Below, one piece after another: positions 15,543 through 25,185 of a stretch of 64,000 nucleotides of DNA. Position 1 is the stretch's first letter. Every line of letters begins with the position of its first letter. The notes below the pieces were generated by a model that was given only the letters and a program-made list of their open reading frames with translations, was not told the DNA's origin and ran no database searches. The stretch comes from JAVBME01 sp031552765 (lineage in GTDB: Bacteria > Bacillota > Negativicutes > Acidaminococcales > JAISLQ01), in assembly GCA_031552765.1 (NCBI GenBank), contig JAVBME010000002.1, positions 1 through 64,000 on the forward strand, written 5' to 3'. A program made the translations under genes and the position numbers.

Positions 15543-18186
15543 CACTTCACCTCGATGGTCGGCACTATGCCAAGAAGCGTAAACGGCAGCGGCTTGTCCT
15601 GCTCCACCTTTATGCAACCATCGTCCTTATAGCCGGAAAACGGCTTGACCGTACAATCACCAGTAAAAAGAGAAGGCTTCGCCGCGAGCGGCGCATCCAT
15701 CCGGTTCCACTTGACCGGCGTCATCTCCTGACCGTCCACGCCGACAGAGCCGCCGACCGTGTCATACACCCTAAGTATCACGTTCGGTATGTATTTTTTC
15801 TTGCCCTGGAGCGCCCCCGTCTCCGACACTTCCACCGGCATGGTCTGGAGGGTGGATACATAAGGCAGCCCTACCGCTACCCGGCCGGCCGGATGTTTGA
15901 GCTCTATGCCCCATACTGAGGCATTGTTTACCGTCAGCTTTTTCACCGCCTGCGGTTCCACCACCGCGCCGTCGGCCAATATCGCGACCGGGCGTCCCGC
16001 CAGGTGGTCAAGGCCGTAAATTATCTTGCTCGGCGTGCCGTCGTAAAACAGCCCGCAGTCAACAAAAAAGGCGCGGTCAAGCTCACCGTCCGGCAACCCC
16101 TCGGCCATGCGCTCAATGTAGCGCTTACCCAGCCGCTCGATGATGAAGTATACATCGTCCTGCCCGTCCTCACTTGGCAGCACACCCACCGCCTCAAAGC
16201 TGCCCTGGGTCACATGCCGATGCCAGGCAAACACTTCCTGCTCTTTCATGTAGGTAAGCCCAAGAAGCGTGCCGTCATCGCGTACACACCAGATGACCGA
16301 ACAGGGCGAACCCTGGTAGTCCATATCCACCAGCTGGCGGTCAAGGAAAAAATGCGAGGCCAGTACAGTCAGATCATTGCCTGCATAGCCGTCTACATCC
16401 AGCGTATAGCCAAAATCCCGCACTATCGACGCGCCCGCTTGGGTAAACACCAGCTGATTGCCTACCAGCACCGGGTCGACTATCGCGCAGCCGCGGTTGG
16501 ACTGCGGCTTTACATCTACATTTTTGGGCGTCAGCGCCCCGTTGTCGCTGGGCGCCATTTTAAACTCCCCGACGTCGGTCAGAATAAGAAGGTCGCCCGA
16601 CGGCACGATCTCCCGGATGCGGCCGTTCTGCCGCGCCAGTATGCGCGCCAGTATGCAGTCGCCGTCTTCCGCCGGCAGCGACACGCCAAAATTGGTATAG
16701 TCCCCCGGCTGGGAAGCAAAAAACATGAACGGGTCGTTCTTGGTACCGCCAGCGCATAGCCTGTCCTGGTAAAACCCGCAACAGCCCGGATAGCCCTGTA
16801 CATCAGACCAGGCCCCCTCACGCCAAAGAGTAGTCCAGGCGCCGGGTACGGCGATCGCTCTTTGTATTTCTACCCACGCCGTATTAGCGTTGATGTATTC
16901 AGCCACCCGTACCACGCCGTCGTAAGTCGTCGCCCTGGTTTGCAGCACCGCTTTGCCCAAAAGGTAAGCGTCTGCTTTTGTACCTTCCGGTACCGCCGCC
17001 ACATAGTTTTCGCTACGCAGGCGTATCTTAGTCAGCTCCTGCACATCGCCGGAAATAGAATAGTTTTTATCTTTACTGCTGGTCAGCGTACGTATTATCT
17101 CCCAGCGGTCGTTGTCTTCGTCGTAGCGCTCTACATAAAGCGTCCCGGCCCAGTAGCCGGAAGTCTCCAAAAACCACTCGCTATAGCAGTTGAGCGGCGA
17201 GCTGTCCGGATGCCGCACCTCGGCGGCCGGTACATTCTGGCGGATGCGCCAGAGCGACCCCACATGCCCGGGCAAAAACAAATCTTCGCTTGCCGTCATG
17301 ACGCCTGTGGTCTGTTCGGACATCGCGCTTTTCCAGGATACTATAACAACGCCAGGCAGCCCGACCACGGTATTACCTGCGGCGTCCGTCCCTGTGGCAG
17401 CTTCGCCGACTGTTATCTGGATGGCGCTGCCCTGCGCCTCGCTTACTGCCGACAGTTCCAGCCGCTCACCCACGCCGGCATTAGAGCCGGTTGCGATAAA
17501 GCTGCCAAAGCCGCTGTTTGTGGCTGGCGTAGTAAAAGTCGCTATTTCCGCACTACCGCCGCCCCCCTGTACTACCACATCAAGGCTGTTTATGCCGGGC
17601 GGCACGGTAAAAACATATATCCCGGGCGAACTGTATGCCTGGCTGCCGGCTTGCGCCCGCCTGTAGACGACAGTTCTACCATCACCTTGCAGTCGACCTT
17701 CTTGTCGGATAAAAACGGCCCCAGCCGAAAGGGGAAAGGCTGGAACTGCCAAGAGGTATGCCCATAACGGATAAGCCTCATCGGCCTTTTGTCCCGGCAA
17801 AAAATAAACAGCGTATCCGAGCTTTGCACAAAGCGTATATATTTCAAATCCTCCTCGGCATAGTCTGTCTCCAGCTCGTACGGCTCGCCGCCAGCTGTTA
17901 TCTGCCCGCCCTCGGCCATGAATCTAATATAGCCTGCGCCGAATTCCAGCATATAGGTATTGCTGCGGTCAAAGACAAACGGCACCAGCCGCGCTTTTTT
18001 GTCCGGGTATTTGGCCTCAGTTACCAACTTTGTGCCCGGCCGGTTGCTTATGCCGCCTTGCGGATGCACCAGCATATTGGTCAGCTCTTTCGCCCCGCTG
18101 TGGTATTTGGCGAAATCCACACGAGCGTATAGATAGGGGCTCAATTCACCCGCCGTGAACGCACCTTTCATAAACTGTATAGGCAT
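15542..18186 (-). pseudogene. Tail tubular protein B, split by a frameshift near 17.6-17.75 kb
   Basis: Two overlapping minus-strand frames together make one gp12-like nozzle protein. Frame A (18186 down to a stop at 17590) holds the conserved N-terminus: 'FMKGAFTAGELSPYLYARVD', 'GAKELTNMLVHPQGG', 'RPGT', 'PFVFDRSNTYMLEFG', 'RFVQSSDTLFIF'. Frame B (open from 17800 to 15542) holds the rest, starting with a glycine-rich beta domain (SSPGIYVFTVPPGINSL) and continuing through typical gp12 blocks. Moving from A to B needs a -1 (or +2) shift between about 17740 and 17620. No classical slippery heptamer is obvious. So this is either an inactivating indel, an assembly error or a recoding event. ATG 18186 has a GGAGGAG site. 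Without the shift the virion would lack a tail nozzle. Confidence 0.8.
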
Positions 18187-18218
18187 TACTGCTCCTCCTT
18201 AAAATTCCTTATACCGGA

Positions 18219-18309
18219 GCTCACGGATGAGCCCTCTCTGAAATGCAACGCATTTTTTTCCCAAGGACTAGCGAAGTGTAGCATGAGCCACGGAGGGCAA
18301 TCATGCTAC
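18219..18309. other. Double-hairpin RNA-like element, copy 2
   Basis: On the plus strand a hairpin GCTC-ACGGAT-GAGC (18219-18232) is followed 45 nt later by GTAGCATGA / TCATGCTAC (18278-18286 / 18301-18309), which encloses GCC-ACGGAG-GGC plus AA. The inner part is nearly identical to copy 1, while the 9-bp outer stem is different but perfectly paired. It fills the 119-nt gap between tail tubular A and B genes and touches the stop of the former. Between the hairpins AAATGC-AAC-GCATTT followed by Ts could act as a weak plus-strand terminator. Confidence 0.6.
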
Positions 18310-18866
18310 CGGCAATCTACGTACGGATTTATATCTGCCCTCTTCGGGCGGTCTTCCATCACATTTTTCTGCCGGGCCTCGGCCAGATACTGCATATACA
18401 GCTGATACATGGCCGCGCCCAGTTGCGCGTCGGCGGTAAGCTCACGGCAGATACTAGCCGCCAGCGCATGGATGAGCGCGCTTTTAAAATAAGCGTCCAT
18501 ACTGTTTAAATCAAAATCCGCACTTATATATTCAAGCCACGCCTTATCGGCGTAGCAGTAAATTTCAGTTCCATATAGTTTGTATTCCACCGGCATATAC
18601 GTTTCGCCGGACACTACTTTTATCATCAAAGCGCAGTCTGCGAGCTTGGCATACACAAACCCCGCATCGCTTTTTTCTTTCAGCGCCAAAGCCTTAAAGC
18701 GGCGCGCAAAAATCCAGTTGGCCGCGCGCAAAAGTTCGCCGAGCACCCGGCCGAACGCCTCACGGCAAGCCCGCGCCTCAGTCGTATGTTCATCAAGCTG
18801 CTGGATCCTCGATGCGCAGATGAGCGCCAGAGCCTCGTTACACAGACCCACTTTTACCTTGTCCAT
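18306..18866 (-). CDS. Tail tubular protein A (gp11-like)
   Basis: 186 residues, the usual size of the T7 gp11-type gatekeeper that links the portal to the nozzle. The N-terminus 'VGLCNEALALICASRIQQLDEHTTEARACREAF...LLRAANWIFA' is characteristic (LNxAL..iG...I.sl.e.s..A..c...y...r..lL....W.fA). SD GAGGTGAGAAG before the ATG. It sits directly upstream of tail tubular B, the conserved order. Confidence 0.8.
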   Translation of the reverse strand: MDKVKVGLCNEALALICASRIQQLDEHTTEARACREAFGRVLGELLRAANWIFARRFKALALKEKSDAGFVYAKLADCALMIKVVSGETYMPVEYKLYGTEIYCYADKAWLEYISADFDLNSMDAYFKSALIHALAASICRELTADAQLGAAMYQLYMQYLAEARQKNVMEDRPKRADINPYVDCR

Positions 18867-18885
18867 CTTCTCACCTCATGCATAG

Positions 18886-18915
18886 CGGTGCGGGGCTTGC
18901 GCCCCGCCGCTTATT
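18886..18915. other. Strong hairpin between late genes
   Basis: GCGGGGC-TTGC-GCCCCGC with further pairing outside, in the 58-nt gap between the coiled-coil protein and tail tubular A genes. There is no T run on the minus (coding) side, so it is more likely an mRNA-stabilising or processing hairpin than a terminator. Confidence 0.45.
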
Positions 18916-18924
18916 CATCAATTC

Positions 18925-19341
18925 CTAATCCCTAAAACACTCAGGTGGATAAACCATGTCCGCCGTAACCGTCAGCTCCTCGCCGACCATCACCGGCTTT
19001 ATCAGCTTGCCCTCCCTGATCTGGCAGGAGCGCACACAGGTCAGTTTTGTCCCCGGCTTGGCCAGCTTTACTTCTGGCTGCTTACTTTCCTTCGCTGGGC
19101 CGCCTTGCAGAGTTTGCCCGGCCAGCTGTTCTTTCAGCGCCTCTATCTCCTTGTCTTTTTCAGCGAGCACCGCCAGGCCTGCCGCAGCCTGTTTCTCCAG
19201 TTCAGCCTTATAACCTTCGACGCATTGTGTCATCTCGGCTGTGTGAGTCTTCTCCAGTTCGGCCAGCTCGGCTTTGTGCGCCTCCGCGGCCTTAGTCAAT
19301 GCCTCTTTTACCGCTTTTTCAACTTCTTTAGTTTCCGCCAT
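18925..19341 (-). CDS. Coiled-coil phage protein of unknown function
   Basis: 138 residues. Residues 1-75 form an Ala/Glu/Lys-rich coiled coil. A linker is followed by a C-terminal domain 'CVRSCQIREGKLIKPVMVGEELTVTADMVYPPECF' with three Cys. Lies between the cement protein and tail tubular A genes with an AAGGAGC site. Position suggests a head-completion or minor structural protein; no family recognised. Confidence 0.6.
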   Translation of the reverse strand: MAETKEVEKAVKEALTKAAEAHKAELAELEKTHTAEMTQCVEGYKAELEKQAAAGLAVLAEKDKEIEALKEQLAGQTLQGGPAKESKQPEVKLAKPGTKLTCVRSCQIREGKLIKPVMVGEELTVTADMVYPPECFRD

Positions 19342-19354
19342 AAGCTGCTCCTTT

Positions 19355-19714
19355 CTACCTCGTCGGGATGTCCGGCGTCAGTCCGGCCGTCACCGTACCG
19401 GTCGCGCCGGTCACAGTGTATTTTAGCTGGGTGTAGCGTTTGGCGCGATGCGGGAAGCGTTCGCCTATAGCCAGCCCGGCGCCTGTTTTCGCCCTAAAGG
19501 TCGCCAGCGTTACTGGCGAAGCCATGTCGGACGTAGCGGACGTCAGCACGTCCACCACCAGGCTTTGCGCCCCCGACAGCGGCGGGTTGACCGTCACCGC
19601 CAGAAACAGCGCCTCGTAAGCGTCGCCTGCCGCGCCGCCGTCGATAATATTCGTCGACACCGCAGACGCAAGCGTCTGCTTGTCCGAATACATATTTTGT
19701 TTATCAAAAATCAC
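19355..19714 (-). CDS. Bbp16-like capsid cement protein
   Basis: 119 residues. Start at GTG 19714 (AAAGGG 8 nt upstream), giving MIFDKQNMYSDKQ..., which matches the usual beginning of Bbp16-type cement proteins; an in-frame GTG at 19723 is less likely. The body is beta-rich with 'STNIIDGG' and 'YTVTGATGTVTAGLTPDIPT'. It decorates the capsid and is encoded immediately downstream of the major capsid protein, as in Bordetella phage BPP-1. Confidence 0.75.
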   Translation of the reverse strand: MIFDKQNMYSDKQTLASAVSTNIIDGGAAGDAYEALFLAVTVNPPLSGAQSLVVDVLTSATSDMASPVTLATFRAKTGAGLAIGERFPHRAKRYTQLKYTVTGATGTVTAGLTPDIPTR

Positions 19715-19754
19715 ATAAATCACCCTTTCGTTTAAAAGTTATAGGCGCGGCGGT

Positions 19755-20747
19755 TTAAACCACCTGCGCCTCGTTGCTCATCAGCGCGTCCACCCGGCGC
19801 ACAGGTACGCCGTCAAAGGACAGCACCTTCTTGCCTGCCACGGTCTCCAGCGTAAGGTTGACATTCTGGGTCTTGCGCATATTGTTCCGGAGCGCAGTGC
19901 GCACTTCGCGGCGCATGTAGAAAGCCGGGCTGCCATCCTGCAGGTTGAAAATGCGCTCGGACGCCTCCACCATCAAATCCACCAGCGGCACACTGGCAAG
20001 GGTCGCCATCGGGATATTGCATATGCGCACAACCTGGCGGAAGTCGCGCACCGTCAAACCGCAGTCCCATTTAAAATGGGCTCGGTACCCCTCGAACTTG
20101 CCTTTGTCCTCGTCTTCCAGGGTTACCTGCCCTTTATCTTCCTGCGACAGGCCGGCTTTGGAGCCTTTGGGAAATATGCCGTGCGCAGCGCGGTCGCCCC
20201 ATACCACCAGCCAGATAGAAGTAAGGTTGCTGCCGGCGCCGCCGGCGTTGATGATATAATCGGCCGTATCTTCCACGCTTGCGTCTTCGCGCGTCAGCGC
20301 GGAATAGCGCGGCGCTAAGCCGATAAATTTTGCCGGCGCTACCGAAGTATCGCCATAAAATAGCGTTTTTGCCATCTCCTGGTTCATCGCCTCAAGGTAA
20401 GTCACAGATTCGGACAGACGGAATTCTGATGTGTTGCCGTTAAGATCTGCCAGTGATTTATCCACCTCGGAATAAGCCTCCAGCATACCGCAGCTGTCGG
20501 TGATCTGCTTGGTGAAACTTTTCGACGGTTTTACACCGTAATTGAGCATGCGCCAAGTCACCGAGGGCAGCCCCGTCCTTACCGTGGTCTTGTGTCCGGT
20601 CGGCAGGTTGCCCTGCATCCAGCGCATGTCGTCAAGCACCTCATTGCGTTGGTTGAATATCTCGACAATCTTATCCACCTTGCCGTTTTCATTCAGCCGT
20701 TTCGCCCACTCATTGAGAGTGAGCGCATTTGCGCCAACTATTGCCAT
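19755..20747 (-). CDS. Major capsid protein (BPP-1 Bbp17-like)
   Basis: 330 residues, HK97-fold-size capsid protein without a large N-terminal delta domain. Begins MAIVGANALTLNEWAKR; 'LPTGHKTTVRTGLPSVTWRMLNYGVKPSKS' and 'YSEVDKSLADLNGN' match the podovirus capsid family of BPP-1 type. Flanked by scaffold upstream and cement protein downstream, the canonical order. Confidence 0.85.
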   Translation of the reverse strand: MAIVGANALTLNEWAKRLNENGKVDKIVEIFNQRNEVLDDMRWMQGNLPTGHKTTVRTGLPSVTWRMLNYGVKPSKSFTKQITDSCGMLEAYSEVDKSLADLNGNTSEFRLSESVTYLEAMNQEMAKTLFYGDTSVAPAKFIGLAPRYSALTREDASVEDTADYIINAGGAGSNLTSIWLVVWGDRAAHGIFPKGSKAGLSQEDKGQVTLEDEDKGKFEGYRAHFKWDCGLTVRDFRQVVRICNIPMATLASVPLVDLMVEASERIFNLQDGSPAFYMRREVRTALRNNMRKTQNVNLTLETVAGKKVLSFDGVPVRRVDALMSNEAQVV

Positions 20748-20783
20748 AATTTACATCTCTCCCTTTTGTACCGCTTACGCGGC

Positions 20784-21446
20784 TTATTTTTTCATCATAT
20801 CGCCAAACAACACATCCGCTGCCGATGGGGCATCCGCCCCGGCGCGCGCCTCTACCGACTGGCCCTCGCGTAAAAGGTCGCCCGCGCGCTTGAAAAACCT
20901 TATTATCTCCACATGACAGCCCATCGCCGGGTTTTCGGCTATCACCTTTTTTAATTCCGGCGTACCCAGTTTCTCCAGCGCCAGCGCCACGCTCTTTTCC
21001 GCATCGCCCTTCCACTTGACGCCAACTTCCGGGTCGCTCATCGCCTCTGCCTTGAGCTTATCGATAAACTCCTCGTTTTTGGCGAGCGCCGCCGCGCCCT
21101 CCTCTTTCTGGCGCTCCAGGTAAAAGTCCACCGCTTTTTGCGCCGCCTCCTGGGTCATACCCAGTTCCTTGGCCAAAGCACTGAAAGACTCCGCCAGTTC
21201 CGGCACAGGCTCAAACCCTTCCGGCAGTTTGAAGTCCTCATACTTCTCCGGCGCGCCCTGCGGTTTCTCTTCCGCAGCTTTCTTTTCGCCCTTTACTCCT
21301 TCAGCATCACCATCCGCCGCTTTCTCGCCCGTACCATCAAGTCCCGGCGCCGGCGTCTCTTTTGCCGCGTCTCCTCCCGGTTGAGCTTCGCCTTGAGCGC
21401 CAGCCAGCGACGGCGCGCCCTCTGCTCCTTTAAACTCTTCACCCAT
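20784..21446 (-). CDS. Capsid scaffold protein (Bbp18-like)
   Basis: 220 residues, acidic. A low-complexity Gly/Ala/Glu/Pro N-terminus (1-70) is followed by a helical domain with 'YEDFKLPEGFEP', 'FSALAKELGMTQEAAQKAVDFYLE' and 'FKRAGDLLREGQ', the typical pattern of podovirus scaffolds. Directly upstream of the capsid gene. Needed for procapsid assembly. Confidence 0.75.
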   Translation of the reverse strand: MGEEFKGAEGAPSLAGAQGEAQPGGDAAKETPAPGLDGTGEKAADGDAEGVKGEKKAAEEKPQGAPEKYEDFKLPEGFEPVPELAESFSALAKELGMTQEAAQKAVDFYLERQKEEGAAALAKNEEFIDKLKAEAMSDPEVGVKWKGDAEKSVALALEKLGTPELKKVIAENPAMGCHVEIIRFFKRAGDLLREGQSVEARAGADAPSAADVLFGDMMKK

Positions 21447-21449
21447 GTT

Positions 21450-21737
21450 TTAACCCCTTTCTTTCAATGTTTTCTGGATTTCCGCCATTCTTGCAAGATA
21501 GTCCGCCCGGCAGGTGTCCAGCCAGCGGTAACTTTCAAGACAGGCGATAAGCCCGAAGCCTACCTGTCGCCTACCTGCCCCGAAGGAAGGGTTTTCCTCC
21601 TGGCAGTCCGGCATGACCAGCACCCCGGTTTCAGTTATCAGCCAATAAAAAAACCGCCGGAACTCTTCTTGTTCCAGCAGCTTTCTTACATCAGCAGCAA
21701 TGCTTTTATTAACTTCGAGGCGTAAATCCTTAGCCAC
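21450..21737 (-). CDS. Bbp19-like small head protein
   Basis: 95 residues from GTG 21737, which has GGGAGG at a good distance (8 nt); the in-frame GTG 21746 sits directly on the SD. It overlaps the portal 3' end by 8 nt. 'LLEQEEFRRFFYWLI' and 'GAGRRQVGFGLIACL' match the Bbp19-type pattern (L...p.gRrfl..ll......f..GrRnvGl.ll). Located between portal and scaffold as in BPP-1. Confidence 0.65.
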   Translation of the reverse strand: MAKDLRLEVNKSIAADVRKLLEQEEFRRFFYWLITETGVLVMPDCQEENPSFGAGRRQVGFGLIACLESYRWLDTCRADYLARMAEIQKTLKERG

Positions 21738-23475
21738 CGGGCACACCTCCCAGCGCCTGGCCGAGCTGGCCAGAAATATCCGTCAAGGCGTTGGCGCCCG
21801 ACATATCCGCCTCAGACAGAGTCTTGGCCGTATCGGCAGCCTGGTTGACCATACCGCCTACCTGTGCGGCCTGGGCCGCTTGCATCATTTGCTCTTCCTG
21901 TTCGCGCTTGGCTTTCATTTTCTCTTCGAATACCTCGTCGCCATAAATGATACCGGGCGGCGTACCCGAGTAGTCGCCAAACTGCTTGACCGCCTCTTGA
22001 AAGTCTATGCGCTCCAAGACATCGGGATTGAGCGCCGCGATATTACCTACAAAGCCTAAAATATCCGTTATGCTCGTCCGGCGCACCATGCGCTGCGCCT
22101 GTGCCAGGATGGACACATACTCTATCTTTATGTTCTGCCCCTCCAGCTCTTCGGGCACCTCCATCAACAGGCCATTGCGGTACATGATGCCATACAAACG
22201 CTCGATAAATTCGCTCAAAGCCTCAGCATACAAACGCTCAAGCACCGGGCCGAGTATGAGGAGTTTTTCCTCGTGCCGCTCGATAACTTCCTGCGCCGTC
22301 ATCTTCGGCCCCTGGTACTGGCTGAGCATGGCAAACAGGTCGGCATAAAAAAACTGGTTTATCTTATGCTCGTTTATCGTGACCTTTTGCGTCGCCGCGG
22401 CCAGGTTGGCCTGCACTTCCAGCAGCGGCAGCACCCGCTGGTTAGCGTTGCCCGTAGAACCTTCCGTGTAATAAGTCATCCCGCCCGGCGCAATATCCAC
22501 ATCGCGTATCCCATCCGGCGCCAGCATGGGCGGCCGCGTCTGCAAAGCCAGCCCGCGCAGAAAGTCAGATTCGATTACATTGGTCGACTTCACCAGGCCC
22601 AGGCACTCCCAGGCCGGCGAGCGTCCATATATCGCATCAGATACCACATCCCAGCGCGGCGCGATAAAGGGTTTTTCGTGATAGCCCTGCACTTTCAGCG
22701 GCTGGTCTTTATACCCTTCCAGCCAGTAAACAGAACGGTACACCGTCGGCACTGCCCGCCGAGCAGCCGCATAGCGAGCCGGATTATGCCGGGGGTTAGG
22801 CTCTATCAGATGATACACCTTGTACTTGGGCTTTTCCTCCCTGTCCTCACGCACCTGCTGGCGTATCTGTTCCGGCAAAGCCTCGAGGCCAAACGCCCCC
22901 AGTAGCTGCCGCGCCGTCATATCCAGTTGACGCGCCATTTTATCCACCCGCAGACAATCATTGAGGCCTATCCAGTATTCGCCCGCCGTCATGGTGCGGC
23001 AGCGGATGATACTGTCAAAATCCTCTTCGATCATCATCGCGCTGGTGCCAAACCCGGCCAGTTCGCCATACAGCGCGTGAATGCTGTTGTAAAAATTCGA
23101 CTGCGCGCAAACAAGCTCCATGCGCTTTTGCGTATCCTCAAGATAGATACGCACCTCCTCCGAATCCTCGGTCGGGTCGCTGGTCGCCAGCTTAAACCAT
23201 GGGCGCGCCGGGCTGGTTACCCCGGACTGGAGGCCGGCCGCCAAAGTCCGCAGCGCTAGTACCGCCTCACCGTTTGAGATGTTCTTGTCCTTGCGCTGGC
23301 CGTCTTTGTCCGCCTTCTCGCCCGAGAACTTGCCGCGGTAAGGCAGGACGAAATCCCTTATATCTTTGAGCGCCGGCTCTTCCGTCTGGAAAGCCCTTTT
23401 CAACTCGCCGACCTTTTTATCGAGGTCATCAAGCTCTTTCTTGTCCACTTGTAGAGCCAGCACAGCAGCCGCCAT
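21730..23475 (-). CDS. Portal (head-tail connector) protein
   Basis: 581 residues from ATG 23475 (AAGGAGGT 8 nt upstream; upstream in-frame starts lack an SD). Podovirus head-tail connector family: 'RDFVLPYRGKF', 'LASGLQSG-like' (AAGLQSGVTSPARPWFKL), 'YGELAGFGTSAMMIEED', and a Gln/Met/Ala-rich C-terminal helix (EEKMKAKREQEEQMMQAAQA) of the portal barrel. It forms the dodecameric ring through which DNA is packaged. Gene order terminase-portal-scaffold-capsid is canonical. Confidence 0.88.
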   Translation of the reverse strand: MAAAVLALQVDKKELDDLDKKVGELKRAFQTEEPALKDIRDFVLPYRGKFSGEKADKDGQRKDKNISNGEAVLALRTLAAGLQSGVTSPARPWFKLATSDPTEDSEEVRIYLEDTQKRMELVCAQSNFYNSIHALYGELAGFGTSAMMIEEDFDSIIRCRTMTAGEYWIGLNDCLRVDKMARQLDMTARQLLGAFGLEALPEQIRQQVREDREEKPKYKVYHLIEPNPRHNPARYAAARRAVPTVYRSVYWLEGYKDQPLKVQGYHEKPFIAPRWDVVSDAIYGRSPAWECLGLVKSTNVIESDFLRGLALQTRPPMLAPDGIRDVDIAPGGMTYYTEGSTGNANQRVLPLLEVQANLAAATQKVTINEHKINQFFYADLFAMLSQYQGPKMTAQEVIERHEEKLLILGPVLERLYAEALSEFIERLYGIMYRNGLLMEVPEELEGQNIKIEYVSILAQAQRMVRRTSITDILGFVGNIAALNPDVLERIDFQEAVKQFGDYSGTPPGIIYGDEVFEEKMKAKREQEEQMMQAAQAAQVGGMVNQAADTAKTLSEADMSGANALTDISGQLGQALGGVPGG

Positions 23476-23505
23476 AAACACCACCTCCTTCAAAACCCGC
23501 GGCCA

Positions 23506-23733
23506 TTACTCGCCGAAAGTGCTTTTAAACTGCAAATCGTCAAACACCGACCCCAAACCCGGCTCGGTCGCCTTGGTCTTGGCCGCGCCGTATTTAAGCG
23601 CGTTCTTCTTGTCCTGCTCCACCGCCTTGGCCGTCTTGTCCTCGGCGTTTTGCGCTACATTGGTCGCCGCTGGCGACGTCACCAGCGTTGTCGCGCCCCC
23701 GGACTTCGACCCGCCAAACATACCACCGCACAT
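23506..23733 (-). CDS. Small phage protein, unknown
   Basis: 75 residues from ATG 23733 (AGGAGG 8 nt upstream). N-terminus Gly/Met-rich (MCGGMFGGSKSGG), then Ala/Lys-rich helix. Sits between terminase and portal. Similar Gly-rich small proteins are common at this place in podoviruses; no function known. Confidence 0.6.
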   Translation of the reverse strand: MCGGMFGGSKSGGATTLVTSPAATNVAQNAEDKTAKAVEQDKKNALKYGAAKTKATEPGLGSVFDDLQFKSTFGE

Positions 23734-23745
23734 ACCTTTCACCTC

Positions 23746-25185
23746 CTATATTCGAAAAATGTCATATTCCGTCTTGGCCGCTGCCGGCCTTGCCACACCT
23801 TGCGGCGCCAGCCGCACAGCAAAAGTTAAGGCCAGCGCGTCCGCCCGGTTAGGCGACGGCAGGCCCCGTTTTTTCATATCGTCCTTACTTTCGAGCTGCA
23901 ATTTCCCCCGGCGGTTGATAAACGCCTCCGGGCCGATCAGATCGTCATGCAGTACTGGGTCGCTTTCTATCTGGCCGCCGTCAAGCAGCCAGCGTTTCAG
24001 CTCGCCCCAAATCTCGGCGCGCTTGTTCTCGTATTGCCCGTCGGCAGGCTTGCCGGCAAAATTGATAAGCGTCCAACGCCGCCCCAGCGCAAGCCCGGCG
24101 GAATAAATCCCCGTGCCGTACCCGCTATCGATATTCACCGCAGCGGCTCCGAGCTCATCTTCATAACGCGCGATTATCCCGGCCATGCGGCCATCGTCAT
24201 CGTTCTTTTCATACTTGGCTAAGAGCTTTGAGTGCAGCCCCTGGCGCATATAGATAATGAATTCATCCGATCCCGTCCAGGACGGGTCAACGCCGATAAT
24301 GACCGGCACACCTTTAAGGCTTTCCGCGCGAATGAATACCTTTTGCGCCCTGTCCACAATATCCGCGCCAATGAACTGTAACTCACCAGCAGACGGAAAC
24401 ACGCCACGCACACGCACTTTGACAAAATCGCTGTCCTCGCCGTAGTCCTCCACCCATTCTTCGATCTGCTTCTTGTTAGTCATGCGCGCTGTGCGGCTGT
24501 CTATCTGCCAGCACTTGAACCGGTGACGCAGCTTGTGGAAGCAATCATAAAAGCGGCCGGTATTACGGGTCGGGTTGCCGAAAGACAAATCCAGTATCTC
24601 CGTGTTTTCGTCCGTCATAGCACCTTCAGACACTTCCCAGATAACGTCCGGGATAGCCGAGGCCTCGTCTTTTACCAGGAGTATCCGCTTGCCCTTGTTA
24701 TGAAGGCCCGCAAACGCCTCTGTATTGCGTTCCGACCACGGCACCATATCTATCCGCCACGTTCTCATATGATCTTTTTCAGCGCTGAATATTGCCGTGG
24801 CCGTGAACACAAACAAATCCTTGCCGATAAACAGCCGGTGCCACTTGGCCAGTTCCGCCCAGGTCTTGGTGCGTAGCTGTGTATCAGTGTTGGCCGTAAC
24901 GACGCCCTTTGTGTCTTCGTGCGTCGATATAGCCCAGAGGATTATCCAGGATACCAAGGCGGACTTTCCTATGCCGTGACCGCTGGCTACAGCCATCTTC
25001 AAAGCCGCCTCTACGCTCAAGCCGTCACGGATAGAGCGCAAAATATCCTTTTGCCACTCGTCCGGCCCCGCATACTCTTTCAGTTCGCCCTCGCCCCAGG
25101 GGAAAGCATAATACACAAACCCCAGCGGGTCACGCGTAAAGCCGGCCAGGTCGTTTATTAATTCTGTCATCTCATTCGGCTGCAT
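23746..25185 (-). CDS. terL: Terminase large subunit
   Basis: 479 residues. Walker A GHGIGKSA (about 69-76) and Walker B 'RILLVKDEASA' form the ATPase that drives DNA packaging. The C-terminal RNase-H-like nuclease starts near 'VIIGVDPSWTGSD' and continues with 'VNIDSGYGTG' and 'NRADALALTFA'. The gene overlaps the small subunit by 14 nt; a second ATG at 25170 is possible. Motor and genome-cutting protein of the prophage; appears intact. Confidence 0.92.
   Translation of the reverse strand: MQPNEMTELINDLAGFTRDPLGFVYYAFPWGEGELKEYAGPDEWQKDILRSIRDGLSVEAALKMAVASGHGIGKSALVSWIILWAISTHEDTKGVVTANTDTQLRTKTWAELAKWHRLFIGKDLFVFTATAIFSAEKDHMRTWRIDMVPWSERNTEAFAGLHNKGKRILLVKDEASAIPDVIWEVSEGAMTDENTEILDLSFGNPTRNTGRFYDCFHKLRHRFKCWQIDSRTARMTNKKQIEEWVEDYGEDSDFVKVRVRGVFPSAGELQFIGADIVDRAQKVFIRAESLKGVPVIIGVDPSWTGSDEFIIYMRQGLHSKLLAKYEKNDDDGRMAGIIARYEDELGAAAVNIDSGYGTGIYSAGLALGRRWTLINFAGKPADGQYENKRAEIWGELKRWLLDGGQIESDPVLHDDLIGPEAFINRRGKLQLESKDDMKKRGLPSPNRADALALTFAVRLAPQGVARPAAAKTEYDIFRI

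Noticed and set aside
17700..17725. Programmed -1 slippage at GTTTTTA in tail tubular B
   Set aside because: The preceding base is G, so the heptamer is not X XXY YYZ; kept only as a possibility within the frameshift finding.
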